This document shows, in pieces, positions 18,682 through 26,601 of a DNA stretch of 64,000 nt. Position 1 is the stretch's first letter. Each line of letters starts with the position of its first letter. Origin of the DNA: Gammaproteobacteria bacterium. Its GTDB lineage: Bacteria; Pseudomonadota; Gammaproteobacteria; Steroidobacterales; Steroidobacteraceae. The stretch spans positions 1 to 64,000 of the forward strand of contig JAJFKF010000095.1 in the NCBI GenBank assembly GCA_021773365.1, in the 5' to 3' direction. The position numbers were made by a program, and so were the translations under genes. The notes under the pieces were generated by a model, which did no database searches, had not been told where the DNA came from, and was given only the letters and a program-made list of their open reading frames with translations.

Positions 18682-21498
18682 ATGCGTGCAGGTATTGTTG
18701 TGGCAGCCTTGTTGCTGTCAGCAAGCGGACTGGCGGCGGCGGAAGTGGCAGTGGCACGCCGCGCTACGCACATTCCGGCGCAGGGCCTGGGACCCGCATT
18801 GCAGGCGCTGGCCAAGAGCCGCGATCTGCAGGTGGTGTACCGTTCGGAGATCGTCAGCGGGCTGAAGACCCAGGGCGCATTCGGTGAGTTGACCGCGGCC
18901 GAGGCGCTGACACAGCTGCTGCGGGGAACGGGGCTGACCTACACCTACCTGCAGGACAAGGCGGTTACCATCGTGTCCGCCGACGGTCAGGCTGGCGCCG
19001 CGGCGCCGGACGCGCAGTCGCGTGATTCCGCCCGCACCCGGCCTATCAGCCTTTCGCGTGTGGACTACGTGGCCGAAGCCGCGATGCCGACTGATAACGA
19101 TGTCGGCAAGGACGGCAGCGCCGGCGCTGCTGAACGGGAGCAGGCCGGAGCTTCCGGTGGCGCCAGCGAGATGGTGATCTTCGGCGAGCGCATCGTCACC
19201 CGTAACCGCGCCGACAATGTCGAGCCCACGCTGGTGTACGAGGCCGCCTACTTTGAGCGCTTCGAGCCGCTGACGCTGAACGACATGCTCAAGCGCGTAC
19301 CCGGCGTGTACTTTGACAAGTTGTTCAATCTGCCGGACAACGCCACCGGCAGCGAATTTGCCGATACCGATGGTACTCTGCCGCGATTTCGCAATCTCGA
19401 TTCACAGTTCTCGCAGATCCTGGTTAACGGCCGTCGCATCGCCGGCATCGACTTCGGCTACGGCGGCGACGCCTTCCTGCAGACCATACCGGCGGAATCG
19501 ATCAAGGAGATTCGCGTGGTGCGCAGTCCCTCCGCCGAGATTGACAGCTCGGGGGTTGGCATGACGCTGGATGTCATCCTGAAGGACGGATCCACATTCG
19601 GCAGTAATAGCTGGCGCATCGCCGGATCCTATGTGGACCATGAGCTGGAAGGTCTGGGTTCAACCAATGTGCGGGGTGGCACCGATCGTCTCTCCTACTC
19701 CTTCAGCGCCACTGCCCAGAACCGCTTCGGCTCCGGGTACTCCATCCTCGATGGGTATTCGGACAGGGTCCTGGCGCTGGGCTCATATGCTTCGAGCACA
19801 CAAACGCGGACCACGGCATGGACTACTTCGCGACAGCGGGACGAGGATCGCAGTCTGTTTGGCACTCTTGGATTCGACCTGGGCCGGAGCGGAAAGCTTG
19901 GTATCGAGGCGAAGTATGTGCAGACAGCGACAGCAGCCAGTACAAACCTGGAACGATTCAGTGATACCACCCGCACGGTTCAGATCGGCCCGCTGCCGCC
20001 AACAACAACTCAAACCATGGAGACCACATTCAGCGATGGCGAGCAGCAGCGCGATACCTCCAACTATGGCCTGGCTCTGACTTATGCCCAGGACCTTGGT
20101 GCTGCACTCCACTGGAATCTTCTGGCTGGATATGACAGGACTGATCTTGATTCGGCCAACACTGCGTTCGAGGACGATGATGACGTGCGCTACGCCGCGG
20201 GCATCGCCAGGGCGGAGGGCAAGGGGCAGCGGTACCAGGTCAACAATCGTTTTTCGTGGGCACTGGCGCCAGAGCATGAGGTGAGATTTGGCGCCGATCT
20301 GCAGAAGACGACTGACAGCAATTTCAATACCAAGCGGACAAACCGAAGTTCCGCGCCCGACGATGGCTTCGATTCAATATTCTCGGAAGATCGCCAGAGC
20401 GTCAAGCGCGCTGATCTGTTCGGGCTGTATGAATGGCGCATGGACAACGGCCTCAGCCTGCAGCTGGGTGTGCGTCATGAAGGGTCGGACTACAATTCGA
20501 ATGCGCCGGCCAGGCTGGTCATCTCCACGGATATAGAGGAAGTATTCCAGTTTGATCCGAATGTGCTCGGCCCGAATCGCCGCACGCCTTTCTCCGCAAG
20601 TGTCAGTGGCCTCAATCCGTCCGCGCACCTGCGCTGGGCATTCAGGGAGAATCACGATATCCGCTTCTCCGTAGCGCAAACCGTGCGCCGACCGCATCTG
20701 GGCGAGCTTGATCCGCGCGTGAACATCACTGCAAGCACGAATGGTGTGCTGTCCAATCAGGTGGAAGTGGGGAATCCGGAATTGACCAATGAAGAGGGAT
20801 TGGGCTTCGATCTGGGTTACGACTGGCGCTTTACCGATGGCATTATCGGCATCAACCTGTTCCATCGCAGAGTGGAGAATCTCATCCAGCAGGGAAACAT
20901 CACGTTTCAGCGCTTCCAGGCATTGCGCCCGGATCTGACCTCCGAGATCGAGCGCTTTGCGCTGACCCTGGCGACCGAGTTCCCCCTGAGCGAGCCGGTG
21001 TCGCTGGTCTCGTATGTCAATACCGGTGACGAGACCCGTGTGCATGGGGCAGAGGTGGACATGAGCTTCCCGCTGTCCTTCATCAGCCGTGACGCGCATT
21101 TCTACATGAATGCCACCTATTCGAAGCGCAAGACTGGTGATCAGCCGAGCGTGGAAGCATCAGCCATCAATTTCTCCTATGACCATCTGATCGAGTCCCT
21201 GGGGTTTACGTATGGACTTGGAATGAACTGGATCACCAAGAGCACGAGCCATGTAGAGATCCTCGGTGCGCTGATTTCCGATAGCGAGCGAGAGCTGGAG
21301 CCGAACTTCGAGATTTTTCTGGAAAAGAAATTTGGCTCCTCGCTGTTGGCCCGCCTGACCATGGAGAACGTTACCGATGCCGTGGATGAAAGTATCGGGC
21401 TCGTGCGGACTTTCGGTTTCTCGGAGGGTACCTCGATGACGAACCGGCTGACCCAGAGTGATCCGCGAATACTCTTCACACTGCGCGGCAAATTCTGA
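18682..21498 (+). CDS. TonB-dependent receptor with STN domain (C3)
   Basis: The 938-residue protein has a signal peptide (1-20, ending GLAAAE), STN (about 30-100, LGPALQALAKSRDLQVVYRSE), a linker, a TonB-box-like EMVIFGERIVTRNR, an unusual plug (about 175-300) and a barrel ending LRGKF. The plug holds YFERFEPLTLNDMLKRVPGV, ILVNGRRIAGIDFG and EIRVVRSPSAEIDSSGVGM. It lacks the usual VYG.DAxGGVINxIT signature, instead having SSGVGMTLDVILKDG. The C4 receptor shares this plug almost word for word, so C3 and C4 are close paralogues. The ligand is unknown. ATG 18682 follows GGGGGA at good spacing. Its stop overlaps the next start by one base. Confidence 0.93.
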   Translation: MRAGIVVAALLLSASGLAAAEVAVARRATHIPAQGLGPALQALAKSRDLQVVYRSEIVSGLKTQGAFGELTAAEALTQLLRGTGLTYTYLQDKAVTIVSADGQAGAAAPDAQSRDSARTRPISLSRVDYVAEAAMPTDNDVGKDGSAGAAEREQAGASGGASEMVIFGERIVTRNRADNVEPTLVYEAAYFERFEPLTLNDMLKRVPGVYFDKLFNLPDNATGSEFADTDGTLPRFRNLDSQFSQILVNGRRIAGIDFGYGGDAFLQTIPAESIKEIRVVRSPSAEIDSSGVGMTLDVILKDGSTFGSNSWRIAGSYVDHELEGLGSTNVRGGTDRLSYSFSATAQNRFGSGYSILDGYSDRVLALGSYASSTQTRTTAWTTSRQRDEDRSLFGTLGFDLGRSGKLGIEAKYVQTATAASTNLERFSDTTRTVQIGPLPPTTTQTMETTFSDGEQQRDTSNYGLALTYAQDLGAALHWNLLAGYDRTDLDSANTAFEDDDDVRYAAGIARAEGKGQRYQVNNRFSWALAPEHEVRFGADLQKTTDSNFNTKRTNRSSAPDDGFDSIFSEDRQSVKRADLFGLYEWRMDNGLSLQLGVRHEGSDYNSNAPARLVISTDIEEVFQFDPNVLGPNRRTPFSASVSGLNPSAHLRWAFRENHDIRFSVAQTVRRPHLGELDPRVNITASTNGVLSNQVEVGNPELTNEEGLGFDLGYDWRFTDGIIGINLFHRRVENLIQQGNITFQRFQALRPDLTSEIERFALTLATEFPLSEPVSLVSYVNTGDETRVHGAEVDMSFPLSFISRDAHFYMNATYSKRKTGDQPSVEASAINFSYDHLIESLGFTYGLGMNWITKSTSHVEILGALISDSERELEPNFEIFLEKKFGSSLLARLTMENVTDAVDESIGLVRTFGFSEGTSMTNRLTQSDPRILFTLRGKF

Positions 21499-22835
21499 TG
21501 GCTGGCTTCTGGAGTAGAGGCGTGAATAGCAGACAGGCATTTCACGCGCTTGCAGTGGCGGCGCTGGCCCTGTGCGCCTGGCCCGCCGCCGGCGCGGGTA
21601 TCGACTTCTTCCACGGCAGCTTCGAGCAGGCCGTGGCTGAGGCGGATCGCAGCGGCAAGCGGGTGTTCGTGGACGTCTACACCGACTGGTGCGCGCCATG
21701 CAAGCGCATGGCGAAGACGGTGTTCGTGCTCGACGATGTCGGCGATACTTTCAACCGCCATTTTGTCAGCTACAAACTCAACGCCGAGGATGCGGCGCAG
21801 AACGGCCCGCAGCTGGCCGAGCGTTTCGCGGTCAAGTCCTATCCGACCTATCTGTTCCTCGACGGCAGCGGCGAGCTGCTGGCGAAGAAGGGCGGGGCGA
21901 TGAGTTCGGACGCCTTCAAGGCCCTGGCGCTGACCGCCATTGGTCTTGGCGGTGATCTGGCATCGGCCTGTGCCGCGTACGAAGGCGGCGACCACGGCAT
22001 CGATGCCTTTCTGCAGTGCTTCTCGCGCAAGGTGATAGCCGCGCGCGAGCTTGAAAGAGAAGAGATGCTCAAGCAGTCGATGGCGCTCGGCAATGAGTAC
22101 GAGGCCTATTTTGACACCGTCGCCGAGGCGCAGCTGCTGACGCCGCGCGGCTTTCGCCTCATTGCCAATGCGCCCACGCTCAAGCGTGGCGATGCAGCGG
22201 CCGAATTTCTGGTCAACCACTACGAGGAGTACGCACAGTTCGTGCAGGCGGACTTGCTGGCCAGGACCGCCGTGGAGCTGAATCGCTTCGGCGTCATGGC
22301 TGGCGCCTATACCAACCCTGACAAGGTGGATCAATGGGTGGAGGACATCCGCGGTGTGCTGGCAGAAGCCTACGCCATGGCTGGTCGCGACGAGGACGGT
22401 CCGGCTGATGTATATGAGTGGGAGAAGGCCGGCCTGCAGGCCAGCAAGGCGGTGCGCGCCAAGGACTGGCAGGCCTTTCTGGCTGCCGAACAGCATCAGC
22501 TGCAGATGATGCCGGCCACCGACCGGACGGAAGGCGCGGCCTACATCGGCAAGAAGCTGCTGATGTTCCGCTGCGAGGACCCAACGGCGCTGCGTGTGGG
22601 CGCCGGCTACGTGGCGCTGGCGCTGGATATAAAGGAGAGCTTCAGCCACACCGTGCTGTACGGGCAGCTGCTGGGCAAGCTGGAGCAGCCGCAGCTGGCC
22701 CAGCAGATGTTCGACCGGGCCCGAGCCCTGATCGTGGCCGAGCCGGATGAAAAGCGGCAGGCCCGCATGACGCAGGAACTGGAACAGGCACAGCCGCCGA
22801 CCCAGGCGCCGGCCGCCGCCTCGGCCACCACCTGA
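21498..22835 (+). CDS. Secreted thioredoxin-domain protein with long C-terminal helical region (C3)
   Basis: The 445-residue protein has a signal peptide (about 1-34, ending AAGAG) and a thioredoxin domain (about 35-145) with the active site DWCAPCKRM and a SYPTYLF cis-Pro loop. About 300 residues of mostly helical sequence rich in Ala, Glu and Leu follow, ending in a tetratricopeptide-like stretch (LGKLEQPQLAQQMFDRARAL). It should act in the periplasm on disulphides, with the C-terminal part likely binding a partner. It shares one base with the receptor stop (TGATG), so the two are translated together. The long tail distinguishes it from the small C2 thioredoxin. Confidence 0.85.
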   Translation: MAGFWSRGVNSRQAFHALAVAALALCAWPAAGAGIDFFHGSFEQAVAEADRSGKRVFVDVYTDWCAPCKRMAKTVFVLDDVGDTFNRHFVSYKLNAEDAAQNGPQLAERFAVKSYPTYLFLDGSGELLAKKGGAMSSDAFKALALTAIGLGGDLASACAAYEGGDHGIDAFLQCFSRKVIAARELEREEMLKQSMALGNEYEAYFDTVAEAQLLTPRGFRLIANAPTLKRGDAAAEFLVNHYEEYAQFVQADLLARTAVELNRFGVMAGAYTNPDKVDQWVEDIRGVLAEAYAMAGRDEDGPADVYEWEKAGLQASKAVRAKDWQAFLAAEQHQLQMMPATDRTEGAAYIGKKLLMFRCEDPTALRVGAGYVALALDIKESFSHTVLYGQLLGKLEQPQLAQQMFDRARALIVAEPDEKRQARMTQELEQAQPPTQAPAAASATT

Positions 22836-22938
22836 CCCGCCCCTCCCATTTCCCGCCAACGCCCATTTCCGGTGTGGTAGCATCGCGGCCGCGCCGCAGC
22901 CGGCACGGTACAGACCGGATCCGGAGGCGGCGCAGGGG

Positions 22939-22967
22939 TTGAGACGGGATTAAAAATCCCATATTTA
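22939..22967 (+). promoter_or_regulatory. Possible sigma-70 promoter for the tRNA-Arg gene
   Basis: TTGAGA (22939-22944) and TATTTA (22962-22967) are separated by 17 bases, close to sigma-70 consensus, in an AT-rich pocket 60-90 bases before the tRNA. The spacer contains a small inverted repeat GGGATT/AATCCC. The call rests on consensus match only. Confidence 0.35.
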
Positions 22968-23030
22968 TCAATAGATTATGGATGCACTGCCGCGCCTCGC
23001 GCACAGATCGCACCAGCTCCACCCGTCAAT

Positions 23031-23107
23031 GCGCCCGTAGCTCAGTTGGATAGAGCGCCTGGCTACGAACCAGGAGGTCGGGAGTTCGAATCTCTCCGGG
23101 CGCACCA
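23031..23107 (+). tRNA. tRNA-Arg (anticodon ACG), CCA encoded
   Basis: A complete 77-base cloverleaf can be folded: the acceptor stem GCGCCCG pairs with CGGGCGC, with a D-arm GCTC/GAGC, anticodon stem CCTGG/CCAGG around loop CTACGAA (anticodon ACG), T-arm GGGAG/CTCTC with loop TTCGAAT, discriminator A and encoded CCA. It decodes CGU, and after A-to-I editing CGC and CGA. Its 3' end is the integration site of the genomic island to the right: the 16 bases from 23097 recur at 26255. Confidence 0.96.
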
Positions 23108-23112
23108 TCTCC
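23097..23112 (+). repeat. Left attachment-site repeat (attL-like)
   Basis: The 16 bases cover the last acceptor-stem bases, the discriminator, CCA and TCTCC beyond. They are identical to 26255-26270. Confidence 0.78.
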
Positions 23113-23497
23113 AATCACTTGTAACAAGAAATCCAGCCTGCTCGTCGCCGAAGCCATGAGGTTGCGGGACTCATCCCCGCAGGCCGCCTTCCACGCCGTG
23201 TTGTAGATCTTCGCCACGGGTTCGAGCCTGCCGTATTTTGTCTGGCGGATGAACACGTTCACGGACCCTACGCAACATCTTCACTGCCACGGGAATCCCG
23301 ATCGCCCGATGTCGGCAAGCACGATCAATTATCTTCTGCGCCGGGTCGGCGAATGAGGCACGTTTCGAGACTATGAAAATCCGATAATTGACCCCCACAT
23401 CTACAGTAAGAGTGCCGAACCCGGGGAATCCTCCTGCCCGAGCAGAATATTTTTTCGCCACGTTGACGACGGCCTCTGTCAGGCCTACGGTCCTACC
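23108..23497. other. 390-base stretch without a supportable gene (island left end)
   Basis: Nothing with coding character was recognised on either strand. Open frames here are antisense to the tRNA or lack ribosome sites. The stretch probably includes remains of the integration module and, just before 23498, the upstream region of the truncated sigma gene. Confidence 0.4.
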
Positions 23498-23718
23498 ATG
23501 TCTCCCGCCGACATCGCACATCGCACGCCCCTTGATGGGCCGCTGGCCGACCTCCTGGTGCGGTATCGGCCGATTCTGGCGCGCTTCTTCCAGCGGCGGA
23601 TTCGCTCGGAGTCGGACATTGACGACCTGATACAGGAGGTTTTCGCGCGCTTGGTGCGCCGGGGCGATCTGGCACAGATTACTCAGGTGGAAGGCTATAT
23701 CTTCCAGGTCGCCGCCAG
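23498..23718 (+). pseudogene. Truncated FecI-type ECF sigma factor gene
   Basis: About 73 codons encode a normal sigma N-terminus with region 2 (LADLLVRYRPILARFFQRR, DIDDLIQEVFARLVRR, VEGYIFQVAAS), resembling the C4 sigma factor (34394). The sequence then switches to the antisense of a Fic-family gene at about 23711-23718, and the frame stops at 23740. Region 4 and the following fecR and receptor genes are gone. A region-2-only product could still touch core polymerase but could not choose a promoter, so it is called a pseudogene. The GCCGCCAG block at the junction belongs plausibly to both genes, suggesting joining at a short homology. Confidence 0.85.
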
Positions 23719-24051
23719 CCATCCCTGCGCATCGTCGTAGATGCGGCGCAGTTCTGTGCGAATCTGTTGCGGTTCGACACCGATGTTTGTGATCCGTTCG
23801 CGGAATTGGCCAGCCCAACGCCACACATCGCCATACATGTGTTGATGCAGTTGCTGGAGGAACTCATCCGATAGCATTCCAGGCAGATGCGCGCGCCGTG
23901 AACGCAGTGCCCATTCCTGTCCACCAATGATATTGGCGGCCTCGGCCTCATTAAGTGCGCCATGGTGGGTGATGGCGGGAATCTTAAGTCCCTCGACATC
24001 TTCCTCACTGAGCGGTGTGGCGCCGGGCGCATGCGCGCCGATCAGCGCCAT
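23695..24051 (-). pseudogene. Mobile mystery protein B (Fic/Doc family), C-terminally truncated
   Basis: The remaining frame encodes 118 residues; roughly the first 112 are genuine (LSEEDVEGLKIPAITHHGAL, MYGDVWRWAGQFR, IRRIYDDAQGWLAA-like). After about 23711 it reads antisense into the sigma fragment and stops at 23695. Full-length members are near 200 residues and carry the Fic motif HPFxxGNGR, which is absent here, so AMP-transferase activity is lost. Its start overlaps the mmpA-like stop by 10 bases, the usual A-B operon layout. The antitoxin-like partner survives intact upstream. Confidence 0.82.
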
Positions 24052-24506
24052 AATTCTCTCGGGCGTTGCTCCAGTTCCCGGGCGAGCATATCGATTTGTC
24101 GCTTGATCTGTTTGGAGGTTAAGCCCTGCGCTTCCAGACCCATTGAATGGGCAATTGGGTCGACGCGCGTCTTCGCGACTTCGCGCGCGCGCGCGGAGAT
24201 TGTCTCCTGCAGTTTGCGACGTGGGACTATGGCATAGACCAGTTCGGCGTCCAGCGCTGCGGCGGCCCGTCGCAGCGAAGCCAGTGTGATGGTCTCCTGG
24301 CGCTCGCTGTCTTCGAGCTGCTGCGTGCTTTGCTGCGTGATACCCAGTCGGCGTCCCATCGCAGCGGCGGAGAGTCCGAGCGAGGTGCGTAGGACTTTGA
24401 GCCAGCCCGAGGTGGGCTTGTTTTTGGTGATCAAGGCTGCGGCACGCTTCAGATCACCGACCTTGCTATCGAAATGTGCCGCTTTTGAAAAGGTGGAGGA
24501 GGACAT
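24042..24506 (-). CDS. Mobile mystery protein A (XRE-family regulator)
   Basis: The 154-residue protein has an XRE helix-turn-helix at about 40-95 (LGLSAAAMGRRLGITQQSTQ, LEDSERQETITLASLRRAA). It is the A partner of the mobile mystery A/B pair, found in mobile regions and thought to work like an antitoxin/repressor beside the Fic protein B. ATG 24506 is preferred to the frame-extending ATG at 24572 because the latter lies across the operator-like palindromes. The C-terminal half (about 100-154) is charged and helical (SKQIKRQIDMLARELEQ). The gene is intact although protein B is broken. Confidence 0.82.
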   Translation of the reverse strand: MSSSTFSKAAHFDSKVGDLKRAAALITKNKPTSGWLKVLRTSLGLSAAAMGRRLGITQQSTQQLEDSERQETITLASLRRAAAALDAELVYAIVPRRKLQETISARAREVAKTRVDPIAHSMGLEAQGLTSKQIKRQIDMLARELEQRPRELWR

Positions 24507-24537
24507 GACTGTCTGCCTGTGTAGTCTGCCCGAATAA

Positions 24538-24586
24538 TACAGCTTATAGGCTGTAATGCAAGACATAAACACAGTGTATAAGCTGT
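24538..24586 (-). promoter_or_regulatory. Two operator-like palindromes upstream of the mobile mystery protein A gene
   Basis: ACAG-N8-CTGT occurs twice, at 24539-24554 and 24571-24586, with centres 32 bases apart (about three helix turns). The first is extended to TACAGC/GCTGTA arms. The XRE protein encoded just downstream (leftward) is the obvious candidate to bind them. Position and symmetry only. Confidence 0.6.
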
Positions 24587-24755
24587 ATATATACCTGCGG
24601 TAAGGAGTTAATAGGTTTTCAAGCTATTGTTTTTTCGTGTTTTATTATGACTTTTTCGAACGAAGGCACGGCCTTCTCTCGCGTATGCACGAGCGGGGTG
24701 TATGCGTGAGAGGAGTCTTGTCATTGAGGAAGGAACGCGACGCGCTCGGCTACCT

Positions 24756-24980
24756 TTAGATCGAGTCCGTGACAGTACCGCCAGCATTGTCTTCGATTGA
24801 AATACTCTGCTGATGATCATCGGCATCAATTTTCACAGTTAGGCCAGCACGTTTGCTCTTCGCCCAGAGATCAATGACATTGTCGATAAGCTAACCAGGT
24901 GATCGCTTCAGATCATACTCGGGGATGATCGAAAGGAATATTCGCTTCTCCGGCGTGGCGTTGAGCACCTTGAGGTTCAT
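24756..24980 (-). pseudogene. GHKL (Bergerat-fold) ATPase remnant
   Basis: On the - strand the frame opens at ATG 24980, overlapping the fic stop as ATGA. It reads MNLKVLNATPEKRIFLSIIP and on to DLKRSPG, hits TAG at 24891-24893, and continues in the same frame as LIDNVIDLWAKSKRAGLTV, then IEDNAGG, to a stop at 24756. LIDNVIDLW matches the N box and EDNAGG resembles the DxGxG box of GHKL ATPases such as MORC/Hsp90-like proteins. The internal stop and the loss of everything after the second motif make it a pseudogene. The overlap shows it was co-translated with Fic. Motif assignment is from memory of the fold. Confidence 0.65.
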
Positions 24981-26050
24981 AATGAATACCACGTGCCACG
25001 TCCTGCCCCGTGTCGGACAAGATGCTCTTTATTGACAAGTGCAGCGACGTGGTCCTTCACCGTATTGCGGCTGGTGCCCGTAATCCTGGCGATTTCGGCT
25101 ATCGTTACCCGGCCGCGTTCTCTACACAGTTCAAGAATTCTCACCGACAATTCGGGCAAACGCCCGAGCAGAATGCGCTCGCGCTCGATTTTGTTCTCCA
25201 GGCGTGATTTCTGCTCGGCCAAAACACCCAGGAAGTACGTTAGCCATGGTTGCCAGTGGGGGCTCGTTGATTTTATGGTTCCCTGTGTTTGTCGTAGCGC
25301 TAGGTAATAGTGTTTCTTTGTTTGTTCGATGATGTTCTCAAGCGAGCTGTAGGGAATGTACTCGTACCCGCCGCGCAGTAGTAGCAGGGTGGTTAATATT
25401 CTGGATAGCCGTCCATTGCCGTCCTGGAAGGGATGGACCGCTAGAAATGAAACGATAAAGATTGCGATGGTGATCAGCGGGTGAATCTCGTTCTGCTTTA
25501 ACGTCTGTCTGGTCCAACTCACCAGTTCGCTCATTAAGCGGGGAGCGTCGAATGGCGTTGCCGTTTCAAAGACGACGCCGACCTGTTTTCCTTGGGCATC
25601 GAAGGCTCCAACATCGTTGGGAAGGGTTTTGTACCTGCCTCGGTGCCGCTCATCCTTGGTGGAATATTTCAGCAAGTCACGATGCAGCTGCCGGATATGG
25701 TTTTCCGTCAGGTCGATCGCGCCCCAGTGGGCGAAAACGGTTTCCATTGCTTCGGCATAGCCGGCGACTTCCTGCTCGTCGCGGGTTTTGAAGGATTTGA
25801 CACCGAGATTGGACAGCAGCCGTTCGATCTCGCGGTCGGTCAATTTTGCCCCTTCGATGCGGGTGGACGAGCCGATACTTTCGATGGTGGCAACATGGCG
25901 AAGCGCTGAAAGCCGATCCGGCGCGATACGCCCAATGGCCTGCCAGGCGCCTTTAAATTCGTCTATGTTACTGATTAATCTAAGAATCTCAGGGGTAATC
26001 AGGAGATTCGTAAGATTGGGGGAGCCGCCCATTTTTGCATCCGATTCCAT
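24977..26050 (-). CDS. Fic-family protein adenylyltransferase with N-terminal inhibitory helix
   Basis: The 357-residue protein has an N-terminal Fic_N region, an inhibitory motif SSTRIEG (about 61-67, the class II form with the blocking Glu), the complete active site HPFQDGNGR (about 206-214) and a C-terminal winged helix (about 300-355, VTIAEIARITGTSRNTVKDH). Such proteins transfer AMP to target side chains and are held off by their own helix. The winged helix suggests DNA binding and autoregulation. The gene is intact and was co-translated with the GHKL ATPase remnant to its left. It is noticeably less GC-rich than the receptor cassettes, consistent with transfer. Confidence 0.9.
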   Translation of the reverse strand: MESDAKMGGSPNLTNLLITPEILRLISNIDEFKGAWQAIGRIAPDRLSALRHVATIESIGSSTRIEGAKLTDREIERLLSNLGVKSFKTRDEQEVAGYAEAMETVFAHWGAIDLTENHIRQLHRDLLKYSTKDERHRGRYKTLPNDVGAFDAQGKQVGVVFETATPFDAPRLMSELVSWTRQTLKQNEIHPLITIAIFIVSFLAVHPFQDGNGRLSRILTTLLLLRGGYEYIPYSSLENIIEQTKKHYYLALRQTQGTIKSTSPHWQPWLTYFLGVLAEQKSRLENKIERERILLGRLPELSVRILELCRERGRVTIAEIARITGTSRNTVKDHVAALVNKEHLVRHGAGRGTWYSL

Positions 26051-26601
26051 CCGGTTGACTGTGCCATGAGGTCATCCAATTGTCCATCCGTTTCCATCCA
26101 ATACGGACCAGTTACCCGCTTCCCGAATTCCCGTGCTCTCAGCTCTTGCGGCTTCAATGTTGTTAGTCGCCTAGCCAACCGCGTCCGCCAGGGGAGTCAG
26201 GCAATGACCGCACTCCGCAATCACCTGCAGGAGGGAGTTTAAACTCTGTCCCCTCGGGCGCACCATCTCCGTCCGGGTCCATTCCGGACACATGGGACAC
26301 TTTAGCAGCGAAGGGGTTCGCTGCGCATTCCATCCGCGCGAGGCACAGCTGCTCGTTGCTCCTGGCGCGCGCGTCGAAGATTTTTCAAGCGTTGCGGTAA
26401 CCGTTACCCATCGGGTGCAGGCGGCCTTTGAATTTCGATTGCATCCCCTCGTCCGGAGAGGTGCGATTAACTTCAATGTCGGCTGTTCCAGCACTGCGGA
26501 TGCTCGATGGCACGGAAACTGCTTCACTCCTTGATGAATCGCGTTTCCAGGGTCTCGGCTGTGTTCGCCTCCGAATTGACGTGACACGTCGGTAAACTGG
26601 C
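26051..26601. other. 551-base stretch without a supportable gene (island right end and flank)
   Basis: It holds the fic upstream region, the right repeat at 26255-26270 and the flank before the DUF2254 gene. A partly T-arm-like stretch (GGGAGTTTAAACTCTG, about 26233-26248) precedes the repeat. No frame with protein-like composition and a ribosome site was seen. Confidence 0.4.
26255..26270 (+). repeat. Right attachment-site repeat (attR-like)
   Basis: It is identical to the tRNA-Arg 3' end repeat at 23097-23112. The bases just left of it loosely resemble the tRNA T-arm, as if a longer identity had decayed. Confidence 0.75.

Larger units (their letters stand above)
23097..26270. mobile_element. 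Decayed genomic island integrated at the tRNA-Arg 3' end
   Basis: A 16-base direct repeat, CGGGCGCACCATCTCC, lies at the tRNA 3' end (23097-23112) and again at 26255-26270. This is the classic outcome of integrase-mediated insertion into a tRNA gene. The enclosed 3.1 kb is more AT-rich by eye in its central part. It carries typical mobile-element cargo: mobile mystery proteins A and B, a Fic gene and a GHKL ATPase fragment, plus a sigma fragment. No integrase gene is recognisable, so the element appears immobilised and partly deleted. Confidence 0.75.

Noticed and set aside
21177-22883. 568-codon open frame on the - strand opposite the C3 receptor end and thioredoxin gene
   Set aside because: Both underlying + strand genes are well supported; the antisense protein shows no family motif.
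23026-23262. - strand frame ending in a [13 protein letters not shown]-type peptide
   Set aside because: This peptide is the known spurious translation of a tRNA antisense strand; the tRNA-Arg gene explains it.
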